This document shows positions 26,844 to 36,361 of a DNA stretch of 51,120 bases, piece by piece. A program made the translations under genes and the position numbers. This DNA comes from Sclerotiophoma versabilis (Eukaryota; Ascomycota; Dothideomycetes; Pleosporales; Didymellaceae). The stretch spans positions 1-51,120 of the forward strand of contig JAAROD010000038.1 in the NCBI GenBank assembly GCA_012274445.1, in the 5' to 3' direction. A model generated the notes under the pieces. It was not told the origin of the DNA and searched no databases. It saw only the letters and a list, made by a program, of their open reading frames with translations. How positions within the stretch are numbered: the stretch's first letter is position 1; each line of letters opens with the position of its first letter.

Positions 26844-29800
26844 TCATCCAAGAACTATAGCAATTACAGGGAATTCACCCACAACAAAGAAAGGTAATAT
26901 TGACTGTGTATATTCAGAATCTAAAATAGTATATCTGAAAGAAGGATTATTTGAGTTTATTAGATCTAAAGCTTGATTATTTGCCTCTTTCACTGCAGAA
27001 TGGGCTCTATTAAAGACATCATTACCTGATCTTTGCATACCATCTATAGTACCACTAAAATGCGGATATTCAGCTTTTAAACTTTCAGCTTTATTATTAA
27101 ATGAAATAGCTTCTTGTTGAATCAAACCTAATCTTCTATCAGAATCAGCTTTCATAAAGGAAGCTGCTGAGTTATAATATCTAACGAAATCACGTGGCGC
27201 AATGTAATGGTTTTCAAGTTTAGATCCCAGTGACTCTGATGTAGCGCCAAACGCCGCTATACTACTTGGTAATGAAGGAAGTGAAGAGCTCTGCATAGCT
27301 GTAGAAAAAGGTTCTTTAGTGTTAGAAAGCACCAAAGATGTAACTAAAAGAATAGATAAGATTAAAATATTTACATTTATATAAGAAGAAAATAGCATAT
27401 AGAACACTATTCCTGTTGTTATGTATAATGCATAAGTTGTAACAGATCCTGTGTTAAGGTTACTAATATTACTACTTATATTTAATAGCCCTTTCTCAAG
27501 TCCATATGGTCCTATATATTCCACAGATCCCTTATCTATAACTTTTGTAGTTTGTCCTCCAAGTTTTAATACAAGTCCAGTAACGTATCTATTATAAAAT
27601 AACTCTATTAAGAAACGTTGATTAAAGAAACTGAATATATTATAACCTGTTCTAGATAGTTTAAAAGAAATTAATATAGTAGATAAGAATTCAGACAACA
27701 GAATCGCTATTACACTTAATGATACAGTAAACATTAACGGTAATAATTTAAACAGAGTTGGTACTCCAAATTCAGTATCTAACATAATTTCATGACTAGG
27801 GTGTATGAATAACGCATTATCTGAAAAGAATCCTGAACCCAGCCCTATAAACATATCTTTTGTTACAAAACCAAAGAATATAGAAAATACCGCTAAAATC
27901 ATTAAAGGTAAGCTCATAAAGATATCACCTTCATGTGCATTTTTATAATTGATTAAAGGTCCATTAGGATTCGTTAAGAATGTTAAATATAACACTTTTA
28001 CAGAGTATAATGTAGTAAACATTGCTCCTATAGTAGCAATTATATACACAACAGTACCAGAAAAATAATACTGACCATATGCAGATTCAAGAATGAAATC
28101 TTTTGAATAGAACCCTGTCATAAATGGGAAAGCTACTAAACTTAAAGAAGCGATAAGCATTACTGAATAAGTTAGTGGTAAGAATGGTCTTAATCCACCA
28201 TATCTTCTAAAGTCTTGATTATCCGCTACAGCATGAATAACCGCTCCCGCTCCTAAGAAAAGAAGTGCTTTATAAAAGGCGTGATTTACTAAATGAAATA
28301 AAGCTATTCCATAAGATGATAAACCTACAGCTATAACCATCATTCCTAATTGACTCATAGTAGAATAAGCGATAACTTTTTTAATATCTTGTTGATATAA
28401 ACCAATAAGAGAACTAAACACAGTTGTGATAGCACCTAATCATAAACATATCATTAATACGATTGAACTGTATTCTATTAAAGGAGATGAACGCATTAAT
28501 AGATACACTCCCGCAGTAACCATAGTGGCAGCGTGTATTAATGCACTTACCGGTGTAGGACCTTCCATGGCCATAGGTAATCATACATGAAGTCCTACTT
28601 GAGAACTTTTAGCCATTGCTCCTATCACTAGACATATACCTACAATAGTTACAACATTTTCATTCATGTAAGGAGCTAATGAGAATACAGTAGCATAATC
28701 TAAGTTACCAAATGCTCACAATATGGCAAACATACCTACAGTTAAGAAACAATCTCCTACTCTGTTAGTTAAAAATGCTGAAAGAGAGCTTTGATTTGCT
28801 GCTATTCTAGAGTATCAAAAACATACTAAAAGATAAGAACAAACTCCAACACCTTCTCAACCTACAAACATTAATAAATAGTTATCTGCTGTAACTAAGA
28901 TAAGCATCATAAATGTGAATAAGCTTAAATAACTAAAAAATCTTTGGATATGCATAAAAATCAAATTTATCCTGCAATTGATTTATAAAGTGATTATTAA
29001 CAATGGTTAAATATCTTCCAGATTTCTACCTCTGTTCATACCAGATTTTATTTTTCTAATTGAATCTATACCTTCAACCGTAAGATGATAACGATTAATC
29101 ATTAGACTATGAATTTTACATCAATCAAGATAATCATATAGTTTTATACCTATTATAGGGTTTTCATTTAAGAATGGAATTATTATATCAGTAATATCTT
29201 TAAAATCAACAATTGCTAAACTAACTGCAGATTTACCAGCATACTTATATATTCTCCCTGACCCTCAATACTCCACTATTTTCTGCATTAATATCAAATC
29301 TCTACTATGTTGAGGTATTCTAAATCTTAATTGTACTCGATTACCTAATTTACTGTTGCTGGATGGAATACGTACATCAAAGCTTCCCTCAGCGCTTATA
29401 AATCCTGAAATTCAATAAGGGTCTAGAATTATATTATCATAATTTATTACAGGTCTTTCAACGGGAACATATCCAGCAAACTCTGATTTTAACGTGTCAG
29501 ATAAACCTAAATTCATGGATGCTTTTATATTTACTATTTTTTCTATACCTTCAACCGTAAGATGAGCTTTACCATTAAAAAGTTCTATCGCTTTTTTAAA
29601 TAATATAAAATCTGCGGCTTTTTGAGTCAATAACGGATATTTTTCTAAATGAATAATAACTTGATTTAAATCCTTAATTGAATCTATTGAATAATTAACT
29701 ACATCTCGGTTTGAAGCGGAATGAATAGAACCAATACCCCCTAAATATTGTTGTAATAGACATAATAAATTAAGATCTTTTTTGTGTAAACCTATTTGAA

Positions 29801-30620
29801 ATTTTAATAGAACACGTCAACCTAATTTACCTCTTTTATTTTTTTCTATTATAATAGTAAATGAACCTTTCCCGTCTATTAAACCGGATCAGATTCCAGG
29901 ATTTACGATGGTAGAACTAAAGGTAGAAAATCTTTTTAAATCGAATTGTTTAGATGGGTTTTTGATAAAAGAATTTCAACCTTGTTGTATATTGAAACCA
30001 AGTTTTATATGTTTATTCCTTTCGAAACCTTTTAGAGTACACCTTAAATTTATTAAATATGGTTTAATAAATCAACTACCGTCTACTCGTTGCTCTTTTA
30101 CAGATAGAAGACTATCTGATTTAGATCCGCGATTGTCCATTTCGTTTTCACGAATCTTAAGACTTGTTACCATACCTGAGTAATTACTTCAGCCACATAT
30201 AGTTTTTCAACTATAGCTTGGTACCTTAAGCTTTAGGAGTTCCCCGGAGTTTGACAGTTTACCCCCATAAACGTGTTTTCCCCTTACACGCCCCCGAGGG
30301 TCATGACTCATATAACCAATAGAGTATATATGTACTAAAGAAGAAACAATTAGTACAGGTATAAGCATAGAAACTGTTAGTGAATCAAAATGAAACCCTC
30401 AAGATACATATAATGATTCAGAATCAATTCATCTGAACAGCTCTATAGACACAGGTATATTATTTAATCCAACTTCAAAAAAAGCAACTACAGCAAAAAC
30501 AGTTGTCATTATAACAGCTGTACATGTAATTATTTGTGACCCTGTAACTCCGATTTTTCTACCAAAAAAACCAGATGCTATTGATCCTAATAGTGGTAAA
30601 ATTATTATAGCTAGATACAT
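26844..30620 (-). CDS. nad5: NADH dehydrogenase subunit 5 with unusual C-terminal tail
   Basis: The largest antiporter-like subunit of complex I. Exons on the minus strand are 30620-30297 and 28952-26844, 810 residues in total. The start MYLAIIILPLLGSIASGFFG and the conserved block MVTAGVYLLMRSSPLIEYS are normal. The ATG shares its A with the stop of nad4L (TAATG), the classic fungal arrangement. The splice after SHDP obeys group I rules and gives HDPHIQRFFSYLSLF. The usual protein would end near LVTSLVLSN (about residue 651). Here about 159 residues follow that are Ser-rich and then helical and charged (e.g. LIQQEAISFNNKAESLKAEY), ending in a hydrophobic stretch (FFVVGEFPVIAIVLG). The tail uses the same code and similar base composition, and I do not recognise it. 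Confidence 0.94.
28953..30296 (-). other. Group I intron in nad5
   Basis: 1,344 bp; the exon ends in ccT and the intron ends in G before CAT ATC CAA. Core blocks tcaaactccggggaactcc, tgacaatcgcggatct-type sequence and gtaaaagagcaacgagtag are shared with the nad4 intron and cox2 intron 2. The core is 5' of the ORF. Confidence 0.88.
29007..30173 (-). CDS. LAGLIDADG endonuclease in the nad5 intron
   Basis: 388 residues from the ATG at 30173. Motifs are WSGLIDGKGSFTI and WISGFISAEGSFDV. The C-terminal helices HLTVEGIEKIVNIKASMN and HLTVEGIDSIRKIKSGMN repeat each other. The first third overlaps the ribozyme core. It is a sister of the nad4-intron enzyme; in the second motif the acidic residue is kept (SAEG) and in the first it is DGKG. 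Unlike most ORFs here it has its own ATG and is not clearly an exon fusion. Confidence 0.85.
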
Positions 30621-31421
30621 TATTTAAATTCAATACTAATACTTCCTCTTCGTTTTCTCCTTTTTCCGTAGGAATTCTATTCCCTTAGGAAGGCTAGGAT
30701 ATTCCCATAATCTTTCAATTATGCCTGACTATATCTTAAGCGAATAATTATATAATCATAATTATAAACCAACCTACATTTAGTCGATGAACTGCGCACC
30801 AAGATCATAATCTTGGTGTTTGGCTGCGAATTATCTATTTCATTTCTTCATACAAATCGTTTTTACCGTACAACGAGTCATTACCTGTTCCATTAATTAC
30901 ATCACTGTATTAACTTGGTAGATTTGTCTTTAAGATGTTCCCGCAATTTGAAGGTTTTGCCTTAAATAAAGACTAGATGAAGGTTCACTCCACCTTTTCT
31001 GATCCACTTTTCTTTTCAAAGCCTAATCATGTCCACTATTCTTTTTACCATTATTCATATCTGTACTATTTTTCTTTAAAAATAAAATTTTATTCAGCCT
31101 TATTCCAAGTCTAATAATACTTACGGGTTTAATAGAATGTTTATGAGAGGTAAAGGATAGATGGTATGATTTGAAAAAGACGAATCTATAAAAAGCTACT
31201 AAAATACCTAAACCTATAGCGGATTCTGCTCCAGCTATGGCAATAATATAAATAGCGTATGTTTGACCTAATATATCATCAAAGCTAAGTGAACTAACCA
31301 ATATTAAAAACGTAATAGCCAATAGCATTATTTCTATTGAAATAAGCATTAGTATAATGTTTTTTCTATTTAAAACAAAACCTAAAATTCCAATTGTAAA
31401 TAAAATTAGTGATAAATTCAT
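30620..31421 (-). CDS. nad4L: NADH dehydrogenase subunit 4L (two exons)
   Basis: Small membrane subunit of complex I. Exon 1 is 31421-31183 and exon 2 is only 31 bases, 30650-30620. Joined, they give 90 codons and the normal fungal end YRLRGSISIEFK. Reading straight through exon 1 gives a misleading 132-residue ORF. Core motif GAESAIGLGILVAFYR is present. Stop TAA overlaps the nad5 start by one base, so the two are surely co-transcribed and probably translationally coupled. Confidence 0.93.
30651..31182 (-). other. ORF-less group I intron in nad4L
   Basis: 532 bp on the minus strand, between ...TAT AGA TT and A AGA GGA AGT; the exon ends in U and the intron in G. Core: aattgcgggaacatcttaaa, then gttcatcgactaaatgtagg and aagatatagtc, the P/Q/R/S series of a group I ribozyme. 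It sits ten codons before the end of the gene, an unusual place. Confidence 0.87.
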
Positions 31422-31517
31422 TGTGTAAAAATATAAGTTAATGTCTGTTTGTTAAAATACTCTCATTTAAGAATCGAACTTAAATGAGAATAGTATAGTT
31501 TTCTTTTTTTTTATGGG

Positions 31518-31686
31518 TGGGCTTTACTAAAATATACATTATAGCTTCTCCTCTATTGCTCTATAAACTTAGATTTATAGTACAGTTTTCCAATAGTAAA
31601 GTTATCCTTTATCTGTTGGGATTTGTTATACGATTTTTCCAGCTGTACTCTAGAGTACAGGGAAATTTCCATAGCAAGTTAACTTA
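31518..31686 (-). repeat. Dispersed hairpin element, copy E4
   Basis: On the minus strand it begins agttaacttgctatggaaat and then has the hairpin ctgtactctagagtacag, aacaaatccc and ccaatagaggagaagc-like sequence. It directly follows cox2 fragment D in the transcription direction. Confidence 0.7.
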
Positions 31687-31784
31687 CCGCTAACAACCTT
31701 TTGTTTAACGATCTCTGTAATAAATTTACTTATTTTTTTTTTATAAAAAAAGCAACTTTTGAGTAAGTTTACTTTATTGTTTTT

Positions 31785-31892
31785 GTAATAAAGGAATTTT
31801 TCTAGAGATACAGATTCTACAACAATAGGCATAGAACTGTGTAAGATAGCACAAATTTCAACGATTATAAAATGTAGTTAATCTGTTTAAAG
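31785..31892 (-). pseudogene. Decayed cox2 3' end, copy D
   Basis: On the minus strand HSSMPIVVESVSLEKFL is preserved, but the upstream CuA codons are broken by a frameshift (tgaaatttgtgc for the SEIC region) and the frame runs into unrelated codons afterwards. Upstream it also retains tattacagaaaaacccctt, matching the end of orf271, so the copied unit was tail end plus cox2 end. Confidence 0.85.
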
Positions 31893-31916
31893 GGGTTTTT
31901 CTGTAATAAAATATCT

Positions 31917-31940
31917 CCTCTAGCCCACTTGGGCTAGAGG
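31917..31940. repeat. Perfect inverted repeat
   Basis: ctctagcccacttgggctagag can form a 10-bp hairpin. A related palindrome, tctagcccaggtgggctaga, lies inside orf271 at about 34376-34396. Confidence 0.8.
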
Positions 31941-32000
31941 TGAAACCATGAGCATTATATTTATTTGTTCCAAAAAGTGAAAAAAAAAATGAAAAAGTTA

Positions 32001-33293
32001 CTAATGACTGCTAATTCAACCTTTTAGGCCAAAAGTTCCATTTCTAGTTTTTGAATTAATTAAGGTATGTTGTGAATTAGATTTAAGGTAACCTCTTAGC
32101 ATTGTAGCTGATTGGTTATTAAATGAAGAACGTATATTTTTTAAACTACCTGCATATCTATATTTAAAAACCGCTCGCATTGCTGTTAACCGTCTTGTTA
32201 ATCTACCAGATGCCTCAAATCTTACACCACTTACCACTTGTTGTTTTATATTGTTAATAACATTATTTTTGTTTAGTGTTTCCGCACTATCATCAAAAGT
32301 AATAAGAGTATGTAAATCAGGTATTTTTACCATTTGTAAAACAGCTTTTCTTAAAATTCTCACTACCTTATTTTTTCTATCTCTTAATTTTAAGGCAACT
32401 GCTGATGAAAATACATCACTATTTAAATGTACAGCTCTTAATTCAATTAAGTTAATTTTTATCTTTTTACTATAGAGTTTTTCTAATAAACTAATTAAAC
32501 CTAAGTTTCTTAAATTTAAGACTAAACTTGTAAACAGAGATGTATTAAAATGAATATTTTTTGTAGAATGAAATAAAGTTTTTTCCAATTTAAATAGTTT
32601 TTTTAATCGTCTATTAGAATAGTTAGGAATATTATAAAAACTATGTAAATGTGCAGCTCTTGATTTATTTATGATAGGAACATAATCATTAAAATTGAAG
32701 TTTCTTCACTTTGTTTTAAGTAAATAGCCAAATAAACTAGTCTTTTCTTTAAAAAAAGCTATGTTTCATTTATTGAAAACAAAAAAATTTCTTTTTAATA
32801 CATGAAGTAATCTGTTTTTATAGTATGGTATGTGTGTTGTTTGTGTGGCTATAACTATTTTTCAAAACTTAATCAACATAATAAATCTTCTTAATTTGTG
32901 CTCAAAAGATGATTTTTTTTTATTGTACGTAGATAATGTAATAAGAAGTTTACTATTAGTATGTTCTAATTCAGCTCTACTAGTATAAACCTTATTTGCG
33001 GAATAACGAAGTTTATTATCCCGCCTACGGTTAAAAACCGTTTTTTTTATTTGTAACATATTAAGATAACTTTTTAAAAGTATATTTAGTAAAAAATTAT
33101 TAGCTACTAGCGGTTTACTAGAGGATTTATTGTAAGAGTAAATACTACTAACTCATTCTTTAGTGGAGAAAGGATAAAAATGAATATTTTTATATTGATC
33201 TTTTTCAGAATTCGTTTGTATTTTACTATCTTTTTTTGTGAAATAGTTTACTTTAGTAAAACTATTTTGGTAATGATTGAATGAATTAATCAT
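32001..33293 (-). CDS. rps3: Ribosomal protein S3, free-standing
   Basis: 430 residues, small-subunit ribosomal protein. The diagnostic C-terminal region reads VSGVRFEASGRLTRRLTAMR, then FKYRYAGSLKNI, MLRGYLKSN and INSKTRNGTFGLKGW. The N-terminal two thirds are Lys/Asn-rich and poorly conserved, normal for fungal mitochondrial S3. Several Trp are TGA. The start is the first ATG of the open frame (33293). Here rps3 is an independent gene rather than an ORF within an rnl intron. It is flanked on both sides by cox2 fragments and hairpin elements. Confidence 0.93.
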
Positions 33294-33759
33294 AAAAAAA
33301 TATTAATGAATTATAAGCATAAGTAAGGCCTTTCTCTGTAATTAGTCATATGAAAAAAAAAGACTAAATAGAGTAAAAAATATATTAATTACAACAATTT
33401 CATACAAGTAAGGATCATCTAAAAAATTTTTATACTTTTTAACTAAGATAATAATTTTACGAACCAAATTGATCTTTGTAACAAATAATTTTTGTTTGGG
33501 GGGGTCTTTAAGCAAAACAAAGTTCACTTCTACCCGCCCCATTGCTCTGTACAGAGCAATGGGTCTTTAAGAAAAACAAAGTTCAGTCTTCTACCCCCCC
33601 CATTGCTTTTTAGAAAGCAATTTTTTCCATTGTTAGTGGGATTTATTCTACGACTTTTCCGCTGTACTCTAGAGTATAAGGAAACTTGCATAATAAGTTA
33701 AAAGAAAAAAAAATTTTTTCTTTAGGGGGCTAACTACAGTAAGGTTTTTTACAATTGCT
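33294..33759. other. Repeat-filled spacer upstream of rps3
   Basis: Mainly hairpin element E5 (33497-33702), which contains a partial internal duplication, plus AT-rich flanks. ORFs on both strands here are low-complexity shadows. Confidence 0.7.
33497..33702 (-). repeat. Dispersed hairpin element, copy E5 (partly duplicated)
   Basis: The plus-strand phrases ctttaagcaaaacaaagtt and ctttaagaaaaacaaagtt occur twice, each followed by a C-rich stretch and a small hairpin (attgctctgtacagagcaat; attgctttttagaaagcaat). Then come agtgggatttatt and gctgtactctagagtataag. It directly follows cox2 fragment C on the minus strand. Confidence 0.75.
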
Positions 33760-33880
33760 CTTTAAATATCATAAGAATTTATCTAATCATACAGATTCTA
33801 CAACAATAGGCATAGAACTGTGTAAGATACCACAAATTTCTGAACATTGCCCATAAAATGTAGTTAATTTGTTAATTAAA
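33760..33880 (-). pseudogene. cox2 3' end, copy C
   Basis: The minus strand encodes INKLTTFYGQCSEICGILHS followed by SMPIVVESVWLDKFL, i.e. the whole CuA loop, then leaves the cox2 sequence (WYLKSNC). It lacks the rest of the gene and follows immediately after orf271, whose stop lies at its left edge. Several amino-acid replacements compared with the intact gene show that it is an older copy. Confidence 0.9.
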
Positions 33881-34691
33881 GGGGTTTATTAAAGGGATTT
33901 TTCTGTAATAAAAGATCTACTTCCCTCAGTAGATCTGAGGTATTAAGCTGAGATGCTAAATAATATTGCTTTAGTTGATAGCCGTACTGTACAGATACGT
34001 CTTTTCTTGCATTTATAAGAGCATCTTGTATAACACCAAGCATGGCTTTTTCCTTAATAGTCAAGATAGCATCAAAGTGATCTATCATATACTGTACCTT
34101 TCAGACAGTCATAAGAATACTTCCTAGTACATCGTGGTACGAAAACCCCCCTTGCATGCTTAACGCGTATGTAAGATATGCAGTCCTAAATTTATTAAAC
34201 AACTCCACTTTAACAGGATCAAAACTATTGGCAAGATCCGCTATTATAGGTCCGAATTCTTCGTGATATTCACTAATATTAGCTAACATAGCTAATACAT
34301 TTGTATGAGATTTTTGAGATTGTAATCAACCTTCCATAAGTTGATGCAACAGAGGAAAAGCATCCATCATAGTTTCTAGCCCAGGTGGGCTAGAGGTTAA
34401 TATAGGAGTCTTCTCCGTATAAGTTGACGAGAGACAAGAAATTTTCACAGAGCCAAGGAAGAATAGTAGGGTATTTGCTTGGGTAGAAGAAACATACTCT
34501 TTTAAAAGTTTAAGAGCATCGGAAAATGCTTGAAGTAGACCATATCAACCCACTGCGTTAGGTCCTAATCTTCTTTGCATACTAGCCATAGTTTTTCTCT
34601 CGGCTATTCTTATGAAGGCTACTGTTAATAATACTGGCACAGTAGCAGCCAATATTTCAAGGACGGACATAATTGATAGTATATATAACAT
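33876..34691 (-). CDS. orf271: nad1 N-terminus fused to an unknown tail
   Basis: 271 residues from the ATG at 34691, with TGA as Trp. The first roughly 75 residues copy nad1 (MSVLEILAATVPVLLTVAFI, AERKTMASMQRRLGPNAVGW) with a one-codon deletion at KLLKEYV. The match ends after LLFFLG. The remaining 190 or so residues (e.g. ETMMDAFPLLHQLMEGWLQ, YHEEFGPIIADLANSFDP, EKAMLGVIQDALINARKDV) are mostly helical and resemble no family I know. The true nad1 start is lost here because TAA replaces a Leu codon upstream. The frame is fully open, which argues that the chimera is, or recently was, translated. Confidence 0.7.
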
Positions 34692-35074
34692 AGATTAAGT
34701 AATAAGGATAATCATAAAATTGCATAGAATCTAGCGTATTTTAACGAGATATTCTAAATATATATTTCATATATTCGATATCTTAAGTCTAGCGTATTTT
34801 AACGAGTATTCTAAATATATATTTCATATATTGGATATTTTAATTCTAGGACATTGTAACGAGTTATTGTAATTAGACATAATTATATTTTATATTTTTA
34901 TTGTAATCGGCAGATAGGGAAAGTTCTTTTTTTACTTTATACAAGAAAATTCACCTAGTCATACCTTTCTATGATTTTGTATAGATTATATAAATAGGTT
35001 ATATAATCTGAATGCTCTATCTATTGAGAGATTTGTTTTGGTTTTTCGTTATATAAATCTATTTTACCATGTAG

Positions 35075-35146
35075 AGGGAAATGAAGGAGTTGAACCTTAT
35101 ATTTATGATCTGCAATCAAAATACATAGCCCTATGCAACATACCCC
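35075..35146 (-). tRNA. trnC: tRNA-Cys(GCA), copy 2 (probably degenerate)
   Basis: Same body as copies 1 and 3, but the acceptor ggggtat/atttccc has a U-U mismatch, and the D arm carries a further base change (atgta for atgca). Anticodon GCA is intact. Confidence 0.6.
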
Positions 35147-35160
35147 TTTTTTCTTTGTTT

Positions 35161-35314
35161 GGGGCTTTAAGCAAAACAAAGTTTACTCTTCTCCCCTATT
35201 GCACTCTAATGAATAGTTATAGTGCAATACCATTTTGTTGTCAATGGGATTTATTATACGGTTTCTCCCGTTGTACTCTAGAGTATAGGGAAATTAGCAT
35301 AATAAGTTAACTAC
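35161..35314 (-). repeat. Dispersed hairpin element, copy E6
   Basis: Plus-strand reading: ctttaagcaaaacaaagttt, tcttctcccctattgcactc, the ttgtcaatggg motif, a second hairpin gtactctagagta, and attagcataataagttaact. It follows cox2 fragment B on the minus strand. Confidence 0.8.
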
Positions 35315-35363
35315 AAAAAATATTTTCTTTATAAATACGTGGTAAAAAGAGTAAGTTATTTTA

Positions 35364-35427
35364 CTATTGCTCTTGTAATCACTATAAGAATTTCTCTAGA
35401 GATACAGATTCTACAACAATAGGCATA
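35364..35427 (-). pseudogene. cox2 3' end, copy B
   Basis: MPIVVESVSLEKFL, then TAG instead of a Ser codon, then WLQEQ and TAG. The upstream CuA cysteine codons are gone. It lies immediately downstream of orf286. Confidence 0.88.
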
Positions 35428-35500
35428 TAACTATATAATATACTCGTTAAGTGATATTATAAAGAATTTTTTAAGCTTTTTAACTACATAAATTTATTGA

Positions 35501-36361
35501 TTATGATGTACGTTTATTACTAGGTGTACTAGAATTATCATTAACCATAGAACTATCACTAAATATACGTTTACTAGTAGAAGATGTACCAGACATAGAA
35601 TAGTCACCGTTTTCTAGTTTTTTTTGTAATATATTGTGCATTCTAATTTCACTAGATAGATTGGTCTCAGAATCCTTTAGTGCAGACATAGCTTCAACAT
35701 ATTCCCTCTGTCATTCCTCTGCTCTACCGCTGGCTACATACATAGATTGTTTGGATACAACACCATGCAAGTCGTCTTTAGCTCCTTCAAGTTGTTCCCC
35801 AAAGTAATCCATTTTTTCTTGTATTTTAGAAATTCTTTGCTCTAATTTAAAACGGTCATTTGTAGTTGAAGCATCACCGGCACTAGAACTACCTATACCT
35901 GGATTATTAGGAGCTTGCATAGAACTATTATAGCCAGCTGCATTACTACCAACTGGTAAAGAACCAGTTACAGCTGTATTGTTAGAAACTGTCATAGGAC
36001 CACCACAATAAGACATTAATAAAGTATTTTCTTTAAGACATTCATTAATTACAAAACGAATACCACCTAAAGAGCAAAAATAACTCAAGCTAGTGATTCA
36101 ATTATCTAGATTAGTAAAAACGTCATATTCTAAATACTTCAAAAGAATAAGTCTTATTCCGTAACCCATGGCAGCAGTAATAATACTACTAACGAAACCA
36201 ATAATAATATTTCTATTGATAGTTAATATACCACTTTGCAATGGCATAGAAGAAAATGCGTGAGGTTTAGGTAAATAATAGGATTTCGATTGTAATATCA
36301 TACAGGCTTTATTTACCCTTTTAACAGTAAAGATCAATAGAATTACTGTTCCTGTAATCAT
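35501..36361 (-). CDS. orf286: overlaps the cox2 end and contains a cox1-end-like segment
   Basis: 286 residues. The ATG at 36361 lies in a different frame 18 bases before the cox2 stop, so the two overlap. Residues about 25-45 (LPKPHAFSSMPLQSGIL) match the C-terminus of COX1 ([18 protein letters not shown]), also at the DNA level. Two hydrophobic segments follow (NIIIGFVSSIITAAMGYGI and SLSYFCSLGGIRFVI). Then comes a Ser/Asn-rich linker and a coiled-coil-like region (FKLEQRISKIQEKMDYFGEQ), with a basic Ser/Thr-rich end (SN KRTS type). The architecture of membrane segments plus a polar helical tail parallels the nad3, nad4 and nad5 tails. No known family was recognised. Confidence 0.65.

Larger units (their letters stand above)
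31422..32000. other. Spacer between rps3 and nad4L with repeat debris
   Basis: It contains hairpin element E4, a decayed cox2 3' end (copy D) and a perfect inverted repeat (31917-31940). No intact gene. Confidence 0.75.
34453..35335 (-). repeat. Right arm of the inverted duplication
   Basis: Counterpart of 22325-23129 in opposite orientation: hairpin element E6, tRNA-Cys copy 2, the nad1 leader and the nad1 5' end. Within it the leader segment with ctagcgtattttaacgag and atatatttcatata is tandemly duplicated (34733-34790 and 34791-34850), while the left arm has one copy. Confidence 0.85.

Noticed and set aside
31023..31421. ND4L with a 43-residue C-terminal extension
   Set aside because: The extra residues are read-through into a group I intron; splicing at 31183/30650 gives the normal 89-residue protein.
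31650..31832. 60-codon ORF starting MPIVVESVSLEKFL
   Set aside because: It is the decayed cox2 end (copy D) running into unrelated sequence, not an independent gene.
33342..33701. Overlapping small ORFs on both strands near 33.3-33.7 kb
   Set aside because: Low-complexity frames over hairpin element E5; no start context or homology.
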